From assembly GCF_003143855.1 (NCBI RefSeq), contig NZ_QFRK01000019.1, positions 1 through 64,000 of the forward strand: 64,000 bases of DNA. The letters are read 5' to 3'. This DNA comes from Streptomyces sp. NWU339 (GTDB taxonomy: Bacteria; Actinomycetota; Actinomycetes; Streptomycetales; Streptomycetaceae). A model generated the notes under the pieces. It was not told the origin of the DNA. It was given only the letters and a program-made list of their open reading frames with translations, and made no database searches. Position numbers and translations under genes: made by a program. Positions 42,254 to 51,071 of the stretch are shown one piece after another (within the stretch, counting starts at the first letter, position 1; the number at the start of each line of letters is the position of its first letter).

Positions 42254-42379
42254 TACCTGCGCGAGGGCTGACCTGTCTGCGGCTTCTGAAGACATCGCCT
42301 CCTGAAGACATCGCCGCTGGACAGAAGAGGGTATTGACGCTTCGGCCCAGCGATGACAGCGTGAAGGACTGCTGCGAAA

Positions 42380-42399
42380 ATAATCAGTGCCCTGATTAT
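42380..42399. promoter_or_regulatory. PcaV operator palindrome in front of the pca operon
   Basis: ATAATCAG-TGCC-CTGATTAT is a perfect 8-bp inverted repeat with a 4-nt centre, AT-rich against the local background, about 75 bp before the first ORF of the operon; typical MarR-family operator geometry. Confidence 0.75.
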
Positions 42400-42473
42400 C
42401 TCGGTACCGACGACACACGGCCGCGGACCGGTGCGCATCCGGTCGGCCGGACTGGAAGGGATGGGGTTTCCTG

Positions 42474-42578
42474 ATGGACAAGGTGTTGGCCTCCGCAGCG
42501 GAGGCAGTGGCGGAGGTGGTCGAGGGGAGCACCGCCCCGACCGGAGCCGGACCGACCGTTGTGGAGGGACTGTCGTGA
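42474..42578 (+). pseudogene. pcaI: Remnant of pcaI at a pcaIJF deletion
   Basis: A 34-codon ORF in the place where S. coelicolor carries pcaI, pcaJ and pcaF (3-oxoadipate CoA-transferase subunits and 3-oxoadipyl-CoA thiolase, together about 2.6 kb). The first 20 residues, 'MDKVLASAAEAVAEVVEGST', look like the N-terminus of PcaI, but the glycine-rich CoA-transferase motif expected next is missing. The tail 'TVVEGLS' could be the C-terminus of the thiolase. Its TGA overlaps the GTG of pcaH as GTGA, so translational coupling to pcaH is kept. The simplest reading is an in-frame deletion scar; whether the peptide is made for anything but coupling is unknown. Confidence 0.65.
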
Positions 42579-43354
42579 CGAACGCACTCACCCAGCACGA
42601 CATCGACCAGGAGATCGCGGCCGAGCACTCCGCGTACGAGAAGCGGGTGGCGGGCGGCGCCCCGGTCGAGCACCATCCGCGCCGCGACTACGCCCCGTAC
42701 CGCTCCTCGGTGCTGCGCCACCCCAAGCAGCCGGCGATCGCCGTCGACGTGTCCAAGGACCCGGAGCTGGTGGAGCTGTCCTCCCCCGCCTGGGGTGAGC
42801 GGGACATCACCGTGGTCGACAACGACCTCACGCGCCACCACGACGGCGAGCCCGTCGGTGAGCGCATCACCGTCTCCGGGCGGCTGCTGGACCGCGACGG
42901 GCGTCCCGTGCGCGGCCAGCTGGTGGAGATCTGGCAGGCCAACTCGGCCGGGCGGTACGCCCATCAGCGGGAACAGCACGACGCCCCGCTGGATCCCAAC
43001 TTCACCGGCGCCGGTCGCACCCTGACCGACGCCGACGGCTTCTACCGCTTCACGACCATCCAGCCGGGTCCGTACCCGTGGCGCAACCACGTCAACGCGT
43101 GGCGCCCGGCGCACATCCACTTCTCCGTCTTCGGGTCGGCGTTCACCCAGCGGCTGGTGACGCAGATGTACTTCCCCAACGACCCGCTCTTCCCCTACGA
43201 CCCGATCCTGCAGTCGGTGACCGACGACGCGGCCCGCCGGCGGCTGGTGGCGACCTACGACCACAGCCTGTCGGTGCCGGAGTTCTCCCTCGGCTACCAC
43301 TGGGACATCGTGCTCGAGGGACCGCGGGCCACCTGGATGGAAGAAGGGCGCTGA
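42575..43354 (+). CDS. pcaH: Protocatechuate 3,4-dioxygenase beta subunit
   Basis: A 259-residue cytoplasmic subunit carrying the non-haem Fe(III) site that cleaves protocatechuate between its hydroxyls to beta-carboxy-cis,cis-muconate. The iron ligands are visible as the Tyr of 'NSAGRYAHQREQHD', the Tyr of 'TIQPGPYPWRNH' and the two His of 'WRPAHIHFSVFG'. 'GRLLDRDGRPVRGQLVEIWQ' is the intradiol dioxygenase core. GTG at 42575 overlaps the remnant ORF. The alpha subunit follows 5 bp downstream. Confidence 0.96.
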   Translation: MTNALTQHDIDQEIAAEHSAYEKRVAGGAPVEHHPRRDYAPYRSSVLRHPKQPAIAVDVSKDPELVELSSPAWGERDITVVDNDLTRHHDGEPVGERITVSGRLLDRDGRPVRGQLVEIWQANSAGRYAHQREQHDAPLDPNFTGAGRTLTDADGFYRFTTIQPGPYPWRNHVNAWRPAHIHFSVFGSAFTQRLVTQMYFPNDPLFPYDPILQSVTDDAARRRLVATYDHSLSVPEFSLGYHWDIVLEGPRATWMEEGR

Positions 43355-43359
43355 CCACC

Positions 43360-43965
43360 ATGACGAAGATCGACACGAACAGTCCGGAGAACGTGCTGCC
43401 CACCCCCTCGCACACCGTCGGCCCGTTCTACGGCTACGCGCTGCCCTTCCGCGGCGGCGAGGACATCGCACCGCTCGGCCACCCGGAGACCGTCACCGTG
43501 CACGGGTACGTGTACGACGGCGAGGGCAACCCGCTGCCGGACGCACTGCTGGAGGTGTGGGGCGCCGATCCGGAGGGCAATCTGCCGACGGCCGACGGCT
43601 CGATGCGGCGGGACCCGGCGAGCGGCGACTTCCTGGGCCGCAACGGGGTGGAGTTCACCGGCTTCGGCCGGATCCAGACCGATGCCGACGGCCACTGGTA
43701 CGTGCGTACGCTGCGGCCGGGGGCGCGGGGACAGCACGCGCCGTACCTCAGTGTGTGCGTGTTCGCGCGGGGCCTGCTGATGCATCTGTTCACCCGGATC
43801 CACCTGCCCGGCGACGAGGCCGTGCTCGCGGCGGACCCGCTGTTGTCCCGGCTCGACGCGGACCGCCGCGACACGCTGATCGCGGTGGACGAGGGCCACG
43901 GGACGTACCGTTTCGACATCCGCCTTCAGGGCGAGGGCGAGACGGTCTTCCTGGAGTTCCAGTGA
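43360..43965 (+). CDS. pcaG: Protocatechuate 3,4-dioxygenase alpha subunit
   Basis: A 201-residue partner of PcaH, of the same fold but lacking the full set of iron ligands, completing the alpha/beta heterodimer. The opening 'LPTPSHTVGPFYGYALPFRG' is characteristic, as are 'DALLEVWGADPEGNLPTADG' and 'GFGRIQTDADGHWYVRTLRP'. 'HLFTRIHLPGDE' replaces the HIH ligand motif of the beta subunit. ATG at 43360. Its stop is coupled to the start of pcaB as GTGA. Confidence 0.95.
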   Translation: MTKIDTNSPENVLPTPSHTVGPFYGYALPFRGGEDIAPLGHPETVTVHGYVYDGEGNPLPDALLEVWGADPEGNLPTADGSMRRDPASGDFLGRNGVEFTGFGRIQTDADGHWYVRTLRPGARGQHAPYLSVCVFARGLLMHLFTRIHLPGDEAVLAADPLLSRLDADRRDTLIAVDEGHGTYRFDIRLQGEGETVFLEFQ

Positions 43966-45314
43966 CATCACCCGACACCGGTACCGGTCTGCTCGCCCCC
44001 GGGTGGGCCGGTTCCCCGGCCGCCGCCGAGACCGGGGACGACGCCGTGCTGCGGGCGCTGCTGGACGCCGAGGCCGCGCTGGCCCGGGCGCAGGCGGCCG
44101 CGGGGCTCGTCCCCGTCGAGGCCGCGGCGGCGGTCACGGAGGTGGCCGCCGACCCCGGGCGCTTCGACCCCGCGTCCCTCGCCGAGCGTGCGCGGGGCGG
44201 CGGGAACCCGGTGATCCCACTGGTCGCGGACCTGACCCGGGCGGTCGGCGAGGAGCACGGTCCCTCCGTGCACCGGGGCGCGACCAGCCAGGACATCATG
44301 GACACGGCGATGATGCTGGTCGCCCACCGCGTGCTGGGCCCGCTCCTCGACGACCTCGACCGCTGCCAGCGGGCGTTGGCCGTCCTCGCCGCCGAGCACC
44401 GCGACACGGTACTGCCGGGGCGGACGCTGACCCAGCACGCGGTGCCGACGACGTTCGGGCTGAAGGCCGCCGGGTGGCGGTCGCTGGTGCTCGACGCCCG
44501 CGACCGTGCGACGGCCGTACGCGCCTCGCTGCCGGCCCAACTCGGCGGTGCCGCCGGGACCCTGGCGGCCTTCACGGCGTACGGGGCGACGGACGCGACC
44601 GCGCTCCCCGCGCTCTACGCCCGGGAGCTCGGACTGTGTCCGCCCGCTCTCCCCTGGCACACGCTGCGCACTCCGGTCGCCGATCTCGCCGGCGCCCTCG
44701 CCTTCACCGCCGGGGCGCTGGGCAAGCTCGCGACGGACGTGCTCACCTCCTCCCGCACCGAGATCGCGGAGGTCTCCGAGGGCAGCGGTGGCGGCTCCTC
44801 GGCCATGCCGCACAAGGCCAACCCGGTGCGTTCGACGCTGATCGCGGCGGCGGCCCGGCGCGCACCGCAGCTCGCGGCCACGCTGTACGGCTCACTGGTG
44901 GCCGAGGACGAGCGGCCGGCCGGTGCCTGGCACGCCGAGTGGGAACCGCTGCGGGACCTGCTCCGCCTGACCGGTGGAGCGGCCCGGGACGCCGCCGAAC
45001 TCTCCGAGGGGCTGCGGGTGCACGCGGACGTGATGCGTGGACACCTCGGCCTCACCCACGGGTTGATCGTCTCCGAGCGGCTGTCCGCGGAGCTGGCGCC
45101 CGTACTCGGTCGCGGCCGGGCGAAGGAACTGCTCACCCGCCTGGCGCGGCGCGCCTACACCGAGGGCCGCGACCTCGGTGAACTCCTCGCCGAACAGATC
45201 GAGTCGGCCGAACTGCCGGAACTGAAGGACATCGACCTCGCCGCCGCGACCGACCCCACCCGTTACACCGGCTCTGCCGGACCTCTCACCGACCGTGCAC
45301 TGGAGCGCTCGTGA
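43962..45314 (+). CDS. pcaB: 3-carboxy-cis,cis-muconate cycloisomerase
   Basis: A 450-residue fumarase/aspartase superfamily enzyme that lactonises 3-carboxymuconate to 4-carboxymuconolactone. The family signature is 'GSSAMPHKANPVRSTLI', and the conserved 'HRGATSQDIMDTAMMLV' and 'LPGRTLTQHAVPTTFGLKAA' regions supply active-site residues. GTG 43962 and the TGA at its end are both coupled to neighbours by 4-bp overlaps, so the genes are translated as a unit. The length matches bacterial PcaB. Confidence 0.95.
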   Translation: MTSPDTGTGLLAPGWAGSPAAAETGDDAVLRALLDAEAALARAQAAAGLVPVEAAAAVTEVAADPGRFDPASLAERARGGGNPVIPLVADLTRAVGEEHGPSVHRGATSQDIMDTAMMLVAHRVLGPLLDDLDRCQRALAVLAAEHRDTVLPGRTLTQHAVPTTFGLKAAGWRSLVLDARDRATAVRASLPAQLGGAAGTLAAFTAYGATDATALPALYARELGLCPPALPWHTLRTPVADLAGALAFTAGALGKLATDVLTSSRTEIAEVSEGSGGGSSAMPHKANPVRSTLIAAAARRAPQLAATLYGSLVAEDERPAGAWHAEWEPLRDLLRLTGGAARDAAELSEGLRVHADVMRGHLGLTHGLIVSERLSAELAPVLGRGRAKELLTRLARRAYTEGRDLGELLAEQIESAELPELKDIDLAAATDPTRYTGSAGPLTDRALERS

Positions 45315-46438
45315 CCGACACCGTCCTCAACCACCTTGTCGAGGGGCCCAGTTCCGCTCCCCCGCTGCTGCTCGGTCCCTCGTTGGGCACGTCGTACGCC
45401 CTGTGGGACAAGGTGGCGCCCGAGCTGTCGATCACGCACCGGGTGGTCCGCTGGGACCTGCCGGGGCACGGCGGTTCGGCGGCCGGACTGATCGGTCCCG
45501 GCGCGACCGTCGGTGAGCTGGCGGATCTGGTGATCGGGCTCGCCGACACGCTCGGCATCGAGCGGTTCGCCTATGCGGGCGTGTCGCTGGGCGGAGCGGT
45601 GGGGCTGGAACTGGCCGTGCGTCACCCGGAGCGGGTGCCGTCGCTGGCCGTGATCTGTTCCTCGGCGCACTTCAACGGCTCGAAGGCGTGGGAGGAACGG
45701 GCGGCGCTGGTACGGAGCGAGGGGCTTTCGGGACTCGCGGAGAATGCGAACGCCCGCTGGTTCACGCCCGGTTTCACGGTGCCGGAGCTGGTCCGCGACC
45801 ACCGGGACGCCGATCCCGGGGCGTATGCCGCCTGCTGTGACGCGCTGGCCGCGTTCGATCTGCGGGAGCACCTCGCACAGATCCGGGTGCCGACCCTGCT
45901 GGTGGCCGGCCGGGAGGATCCGGCGACGCCCCCGGCGCATCTGCGCGAGATCGCCGACGCGGTGCCGGGTGCGGGGCTCGTGGAGATCCCGGGCGCCTCT
46001 CATCTGGCGCCGGCGGAGCGCCCCGAGGCGGTGCTGACGGCGCTGCGGGCCCACTTCGGCGGGGACGCGCTCAGCGGGATGCGGGTACGGCGCGAGGTTC
46101 TCGGGGACGCGCACGTGGACCGGGCCCAGGCCCGGCAGACGGCGTTCACCGCGCAATTCCAGGACTTCATCTCGCGCTACGCCTGGGGCGAGATCTGGAC
46201 CGACCCGACGCTCACCCGCCGCGAACGCAGCATGATCACGCTCACCGCGCTGGTCGCGCACGGCCACTACGACGAGCTGGCCATGCACGTCCGCGCGGCA
46301 CTGCGCAACGGGCTCACCCCCGAGGAGATCGGAGCAGTGCTGATGCAGACGGCGGTGTACTGCGGCGTGCCGGCGGCCAACTCGGCCTTCGCGACGGCCC
46401 AGCGGGTACTGGCGGAGGAGGCCGACGGCACGTCGTGA
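45311..46438 (+). CDS. pcaL: Fused 3-oxoadipate enol-lactonase / 4-carboxymuconolactone decarboxylase
   Basis: A 375-residue fusion doing two consecutive steps. Residues about 1-250 are an alpha/beta hydrolase (PcaD) with the nucleophile in 'AGVSLGGAVGLELAV', acid in 'LVAGREDPATPP' and base in 'EIPGASHLAPAERPE'. Residues about 255-375 are the decarboxylase (PcaC) with 'DFISRYAWGEIWTDPTLTRR' and 'LMQTAVYCGVPAANSAF'. The fusion order PcaD-PcaC is the known PcaL form of actinobacteria. It yields beta-ketoadipate, the last product encoded here since the CoA-transferase and thiolase genes are missing. Last gene of the operon. Confidence 0.95.
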   Translation: MTDTVLNHLVEGPSSAPPLLLGPSLGTSYALWDKVAPELSITHRVVRWDLPGHGGSAAGLIGPGATVGELADLVIGLADTLGIERFAYAGVSLGGAVGLELAVRHPERVPSLAVICSSAHFNGSKAWEERAALVRSEGLSGLAENANARWFTPGFTVPELVRDHRDADPGAYAACCDALAAFDLREHLAQIRVPTLLVAGREDPATPPAHLREIADAVPGAGLVEIPGASHLAPAERPEAVLTALRAHFGGDALSGMRVRREVLGDAHVDRAQARQTAFTAQFQDFISRYAWGEIWTDPTLTRRERSMITLTALVAHGHYDELAMHVRAALRNGLTPEEIGAVLMQTAVYCGVPAANSAFATAQRVLAEEADGTS

Positions 46439-46475
46439 CGGGCCCGGGGTCCGGGGGCCGTGAAGGGGCGGGGCG

Positions 46476-49211
46476 CTACGGCCGGTTGCCCGGGCCCCGC
46501 CCGGCGGTCGGAGCAGGCGTGGCGGTCGACGCCTGTCCGGTGACCGAGGCCAGTTCGGCCCGGGCCCGCGCGGCCAGCCCGTCCGCGCCGCAGGACCGTG
46601 CGAGCGCCAGACCGCGCTCCAGGTCGGTCTTCGAGCGGGCGAGGATGCCGTACTCGCCGCGGGCGGCGGCATGTTCGTACTGGCAGGGTGAGGACTCCAG
46701 GTAGGCGACGGCCTGGGCGGCGAGCCGCACCGCCCGCTGGCCGGTCTCCAGAGCGGCGGCACAGCTCAGGGCCTCCCCTAGGGCGGTGTCCGTGCCGAAG
46801 CGTTCGGCCCGCCTGCGGTACTCCACGGCGAGCCGGGCGGCACGGGCCGGGTCCGCCCCGGCGAGGGCGCGGGCGAGGTCGGCGGACCAGAAGACGTGGA
46901 CGGGGTTGTGGTGGCCGCGGGAGGCCGCCGCCTTCTCGGCGGCCTCCAGTTCGTTGACGCCGTCCTCGGTGCGGCCGACCGCGAGCAGCAGCCTGCCGCG
47001 CACCGAGCGGGGGTCGGGAAGCACGATGGTGGACGGGTAGGGCGGTGCGAACCCGTGCCGTTCGGCGACCGCCCGGGCTTCGTCCACGTGCCCGCGGGCG
47101 AGCAGGGTGTCGACCAGGTTGCAGGTCGCCGTCCAGTACAGGGGCAGACCGCGGCCGACGCGTTCGGCCAGGCGCAGGGACTCGCGCAACGATTTCTCCG
47201 CCGCCGCCAGGCGGCCCCGTCTGCGGTGCCCGAGACCGACGTAGGCGTGGGCGAGGGCCAGGTGGCCGCCGCTCCAGCCTGCCGTCTCGTAGGCGCGCAA
47301 GGCCTCGTTGTAGAGGCTTTCGGCGCGGTCGAGGCGGTCGGTGTAGGCGTAGACCCCGGCCAGCATCAGCAGCAGTTCGACGCCCCATTCGGAGTCGGTC
47401 CAGCCGAGGCCGGGCGCGAGGCGGCCGTTGACCAGGGCGCGGTCGCAGATCTCGGCGACCTCCTCGGCGTTCTCGCCGCGCATCATGGCGTCGAAGCCGC
47501 GCAGGATGAGCAGCGCGCGCTCGGAGTTGTCACGGCCGGTGCAGGTGGCGGCGAGGGCGGCCAGGCGTTCGCTGCGGCCGGGTGCGGCGGCCTCGTCGGC
47601 GTGGATGCCCTCCCACATGAACTGCACGGCCTGCAGCCGCATCCGGGCGGGTCCCGGCTCCAGTCGGGCGGCCTCCGCCTCGACGGTGCGGAGGGCCTCC
47701 TCCATCTGGTTGTTGTGCAGCAGCGCCTGCGAGAGCCGGACCACGGCGTCCACCCGTGCCTCGCCGTCGAGGCCGGACATGCCGAGCGCGGTCCGCAGGT
47801 GGCCGATGGTCCGGGCGGGTGCGGTGAGGAAGGTGGCGCAGCCCAGTTCGTAGAGCACGTGCGCTTGGACCTCGGGGCGGGGCGGCTCCTCCAATGCGCG
47901 TTCCAGGCAGCGGCGGGCCGCGTCAGGGGCGCCGGTGGCGAGGTGTTCGCGGGCGGCCTCACGCAGTTGCCACACGAGTTCCTCGTCGTCGTCCGGATGT
48001 ACCTCGAGGAGGTGCCGGGAGGCGGACGCGGCGCCGCGTCCGGAATCGGTGACGATCCGGGCGGCGATGCCGTGCATGGCCCGGCGCAGGGCGTCGGGGA
48101 TGGAGTTGTAGACGGCGGTGGCGATGAGCGGGTGGACGAACTCGAGGTCGGCCGCTCCGGTGCGGCCGGTGCCGGGGTCGGGGACGGTGAGGATGCGGTC
48201 ACCGCGCAGGAGTTCGGCGCAGCGGACGGCGTCGTCACGGTTCAGGGTGGCGAGCCGGGCCACCAGGTCGACGGTGATGTCGGTGCCGAGGATGGCGGCG
48301 GCCCAGGCGAACCGGGTGGAGTCTATGCCGAGTTGTTCCAGGCGGGCCACGAGTCCGCCGCCGCGGGCGGAGCGGTTCAGCGCGCGCAGTTCGCCCGCGT
48401 GGGTCTCGACGGGTTCGAGTTCGCTGTCCTGGACCTTGGCGAGGAGTTCGACGGTCTCGTACGGGTTGCCGCCGGTGACGGCCCACACCTCGCGGCAGAA
48501 CGCGGCGTCCGCGTTCTCGCCCAGGGTGGCGCGGGTGAGTCCGGCCGTGGCGAGCGGGGTCAGGGCGCTGAGGACGGTGACGGGGTGCTCGGCCGCCTCG
48601 GCGACGGCGTCCAGGTGGCGGGCGCTCACCCCGGAGACCTCGCCCGGCCTGCGGGCGACCACGACGAGGACGGGCACCTCCGCCAGGCGTTCGGCGAGGA
48701 CGGCGAGCCAGTGCAGGGTCTCCTGGTCGGCCCAGTGGGCGTCGTCGATGGTCAGCACCAGCGGCCAGTCCCGGCGGGCCAGCCGGCGCACCGCGGCGAC
48801 CAGCCCCTCACAGACGCCCTGCGGGTCGATGTGCCGGGCGCCGGGCTCCGCGACGCCGAGGGCGGGGCCGGCGATGTCGTACCAGTCGCCGAGGTACTCA
48901 CGGGTCTCCTCCGGCAGCATCGACAGCAGCGCGGGCTGGAGGAGTTGGCGTACGACGTTGAAGGGGACGGAGCGCAGGGTCTCGCCGCCGCGGGCCGACC
49001 AGACGGTGCAGCCGCGCTGTTCGGCGATGCGCCGGGTCTCGGCGAGCAGCGTGGTCTTGCCGAGCCCCGCCTCGCCCTGGAGCACCAGCAGGCCGCCGGG
49101 TGAGGACCGGTCCGCGCACAGGGTGTCGACCACCGCGGTGATGGCGGCGACCTCCTCGTCCCGCTCCCAGAGGGAGGGCGAGGCCGCGACCGTGGGCCGT
49201 ACCTCCGTCAT
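46476..49211 (-). CDS. LAL-type AAA ATPase lacking the LuxR DNA-binding domain
   Basis: A 911-residue protein with an N-terminal AAA-type ATPase and TPR-like helical repeats, as in large ATP-binding LuxR (LAL/MalT-like) regulators. Walker A is 'LQGEAGLGKTT' (about 46-54) and Walker B 'WPLVLTIDDAHWADQETLHW'. Residues about 480-890 are TPR-like. The protein ends '...ARARAELASVTGQA' plus a short Ala/Pro/Gly tail, exactly where a LuxR helix-turn-helix normally follows. No HTH-coding sequence is left in other frames before pcaL, 37 bp away. It may act as an ATP-dependent partner of another regulator or be a truncated gene. ATG 49211 has GGGGAGG upstream. Confidence 0.85.
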   Translation of the reverse strand: MTEVRPTVAASPSLWERDEEVAAITAVVDTLCADRSSPGGLLVLQGEAGLGKTTLLAETRRIAEQRGCTVWSARGGETLRSVPFNVVRQLLQPALLSMLPEETREYLGDWYDIAGPALGVAEPGARHIDPQGVCEGLVAAVRRLARRDWPLVLTIDDAHWADQETLHWLAVLAERLAEVPVLVVVARRPGEVSGVSARHLDAVAEAAEHPVTVLSALTPLATAGLTRATLGENADAAFCREVWAVTGGNPYETVELLAKVQDSELEPVETHAGELRALNRSARGGGLVARLEQLGIDSTRFAWAAAILGTDITVDLVARLATLNRDDAVRCAELLRGDRILTVPDPGTGRTGAADLEFVHPLIATAVYNSIPDALRRAMHGIAARIVTDSGRGAASASRHLLEVHPDDDEELVWQLREAAREHLATGAPDAARRCLERALEEPPRPEVQAHVLYELGCATFLTAPARTIGHLRTALGMSGLDGEARVDAVVRLSQALLHNNQMEEALRTVEAEAARLEPGPARMRLQAVQFMWEGIHADEAAAPGRSERLAALAATCTGRDNSERALLILRGFDAMMRGENAEEVAEICDRALVNGRLAPGLGWTDSEWGVELLLMLAGVYAYTDRLDRAESLYNEALRAYETAGWSGGHLALAHAYVGLGHRRRGRLAAAEKSLRESLRLAERVGRGLPLYWTATCNLVDTLLARGHVDEARAVAERHGFAPPYPSTIVLPDPRSVRGRLLLAVGRTEDGVNELEAAEKAAASRGHHNPVHVFWSADLARALAGADPARAARLAVEYRRRAERFGTDTALGEALSCAAALETGQRAVRLAAQAVAYLESSPCQYEHAAARGEYGILARSKTDLERGLALARSCGADGLAARARAELASVTGQASTATPAPTAGRGPGNRP

Positions 49212-49605
49212 CCCGCTGCCTCCCCAAGTCGCCCGAACGACGTACAGGCGTCGAGCGTAGTCCTCCGACAGCCCTGATGGAGCAGTACCGTGCCCGCTCT
49301 TGCCGTGACGGGTGACACGCGGTACAGAGGTCGACGCGTCCCGGCGCTCACCTGGGGGTCCGAAGGTCCCAAAGGTCAACACCTGTCAATGGATGGGATG
49401 GTGACGCAACGTCGGATCAGTTCCACAGGGGCGCGCCGGGGAGGGGAAGGCCTGCGGTGAAGCGGCGGCACGCCGGTCCTGCTGGGGGTGCACCGAGGGT
49501 GGTCGGCCGGGGCGGGGGCGGCCGACCACCGGAGGTGACGGACCTCTCTTCTCCGGTCTCCTCCGGTCTCATCCGGCTTTCATCGACGCCTCATACGGTG
49601 GGGGC
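49212..49605. other. Divergent intergenic region with an orphan hairpin
   Basis: About 390 bp between divergent genes with no supported ORF. It contains a perfect 11-bp inverted repeat GGTGGTCGGCC (49498-49508) / GGCCGACCACC (49520-49530), which looks like a terminator although no gene ends here. A lost gene or a small transcript are possible explanations. Confidence 0.5.
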
Positions 49606-50604
49606 ATGACGCAGGCGACTCCTCCCGGGTGGTATCCCGACCCCGGGCAGACGAATGACGGACCGGCCACCGAGCGCTGGTGGGACGGCACTGCCTGGAC
49701 GGACCAGGTCCGGCCGACGGGTTCGGCACCCGTCTGGGGCCCTCCGGCACCGGGCACGGCGGCCGGGCCGGCGTACCCGGCCCATCCGGCGTACCCGGTG
49801 CACCCGGGATACCCCGGGGTCGTGCAGTCCGGCTCGGGTTCCGGCCGGGGACGCGGGCTGCGGATCGGAATCGCCGTGGCGGCGGCCGTCGCGGTGCTGG
49901 CGAGCATCGGGGTCGGCGTGTACGCGCTGACCGACGACAGCGGGAGTGGTGACTCCGCGGCCTCACAGGGGCCGGGCGGACGGGACGGCGGCCCCGGTGG
50001 GTCGGAAGGCGGTCCGAAGGGCGGTCCCGACGGGGAGGGGGCCGACCCGGACACCTCTCGGCCGCCACGGGTCGAGAGCGGGTCGGTGACCGACGGGCTG
50101 AGCGGAATCAGCCTGCCCATCCCGGACGGCTGGTACGGCCAGGAGGGCCGGGTGGGCGCCCAGATAATGTCGGAGGACACCTACGAATGCCCCGGCAACA
50201 CCTCCAGCACCTGCACCAAGGGCGGAGCCTACTCGGCACCGGCGCCGGCCCTCGGTATCCGCGGCTCCACCGCCGAGGAGGTCGCCAAGGCGGACATCGC
50301 CGCCAACGCCGAGGAGTCGTACGGCGGCGATTCCTACGGGAGGATCACCTCGCACGAGGTCCTCGAGTCGAAGGCGGTGGACGTCGCCGGGCAGAAGGGC
50401 TACCTGGTGCGCTGGAAGGCGGTCACCAGCAAGGGCTCCGACGGGTACGTCCAGTCGCTGGCCCTTCCCTCCCCCGCGCGGCCGAAGCAGATCGTCGTGA
50501 TCCGCTTCGGTCTGGACACCGACCAGAAGCAGTCGGTCCTCGACGACATCATCGAGGGCATCGAGGAGGCGAAGGGCCGCGGCGGCGACGGCCAGGACGT
50601 ATGA
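49606..50604 (+). CDS. DUF2510 membrane-anchored protein
   Basis: A 332-residue protein. The N-terminus 'PPGWYPDPGQTNDGPATERW' followed by WDGTAWTD is the DUF2510 motif, a short tryptophan-rich element typical of actinobacterial membrane-associated proteins. After a Pro/Tyr/Gly-rich stretch (PAYPAHPAYPVHPGYPG) comes one transmembrane helix ('GIAVAAAVAVLASIGVGVYA'), then a Gly/Asp-rich linker and an extracellular domain of about 170 residues that I do not recognise, containing two cysteines close together (CPGNTSSTC). ATG 49606 is used. The function is unknown; the topology suggests an envelope role. Confidence 0.85.
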   Translation: MTQATPPGWYPDPGQTNDGPATERWWDGTAWTDQVRPTGSAPVWGPPAPGTAAGPAYPAHPAYPVHPGYPGVVQSGSGSGRGRGLRIGIAVAAAVAVLASIGVGVYALTDDSGSGDSAASQGPGGRDGGPGGSEGGPKGGPDGEGADPDTSRPPRVESGSVTDGLSGISLPIPDGWYGQEGRVGAQIMSEDTYECPGNTSSTCTKGGAYSAPAPALGIRGSTAEEVAKADIAANAEESYGGDSYGRITSHEVLESKAVDVAGQKGYLVRWKAVTSKGSDGYVQSLALPSPARPKQIVVIRFGLDTDQKQSVLDDIIEGIEEAKGRGGDGQDV

Positions 50605-50631
50605 CCCGCTGACGCGACGGCCGGGTGGCGC

Positions 50632-50946
50632 TCATACGGTGAGGAGCAGGATGCCGAGAGCCAGGAGCGCCACTGCCTTGACGGCCTCGAACGCCACGTA
50701 GTACCAGTGGGAGCGGGGCAGTTGCTCTCCGGCGAGCACCCGGTCGGACCGGCGGTCGAGCCGGGGCCGGATCACACCGAGTCGGGCTGCCGGCGCCAGG
50801 GCCACCACGACGGCGAGCACGACCACCGAGGTGCCGGCCCCGCCGGCCGCCACGGCGACAAGGGTGGTCGCGGCGAGGGCGAGCTCGACGAGGTTGAGCG
50901 CCCGGAAGACGACACCGCCGATACCGAGGCCGATCTGGATGGTCAC
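50632..50946 (-). CDS. Small membrane protein (104 aa)
   Basis: A hydrophobic protein with about three transmembrane helices: 'IGLGIGGVVFRALNLVELAL', 'SVVVLAVVVALAPAARLGVI' and a C-terminal 'AVALLALGILLLTV', separated by a basic loop 'RPRLDRRSDRVLAGEQLPRS'. Composition and GC pattern support coding. The GTG start at 50946 is plausible but weakly supported. It converges with the DUF2510 gene. Its function is unknown. Confidence 0.7.
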   Translation of the reverse strand: MTIQIGLGIGGVVFRALNLVELALAATTLVAVAAGGAGTSVVVLAVVVALAPAARLGVIRPRLDRRSDRVLAGEQLPRSHWYYVAFEAVKAVALLALGILLLTV

Positions 50947-51071
50947 CCCGGCGCACGGAACTTCGACGGCGTCTCCAGGAAGGAGATCGCCGGCACCATG
51001 CAGAGCCAGACGAAGACGGCGGCGCCCGCGGTGGCGGCCGATACGGAGTTCACTGCCGGACTGCCCTTCCT

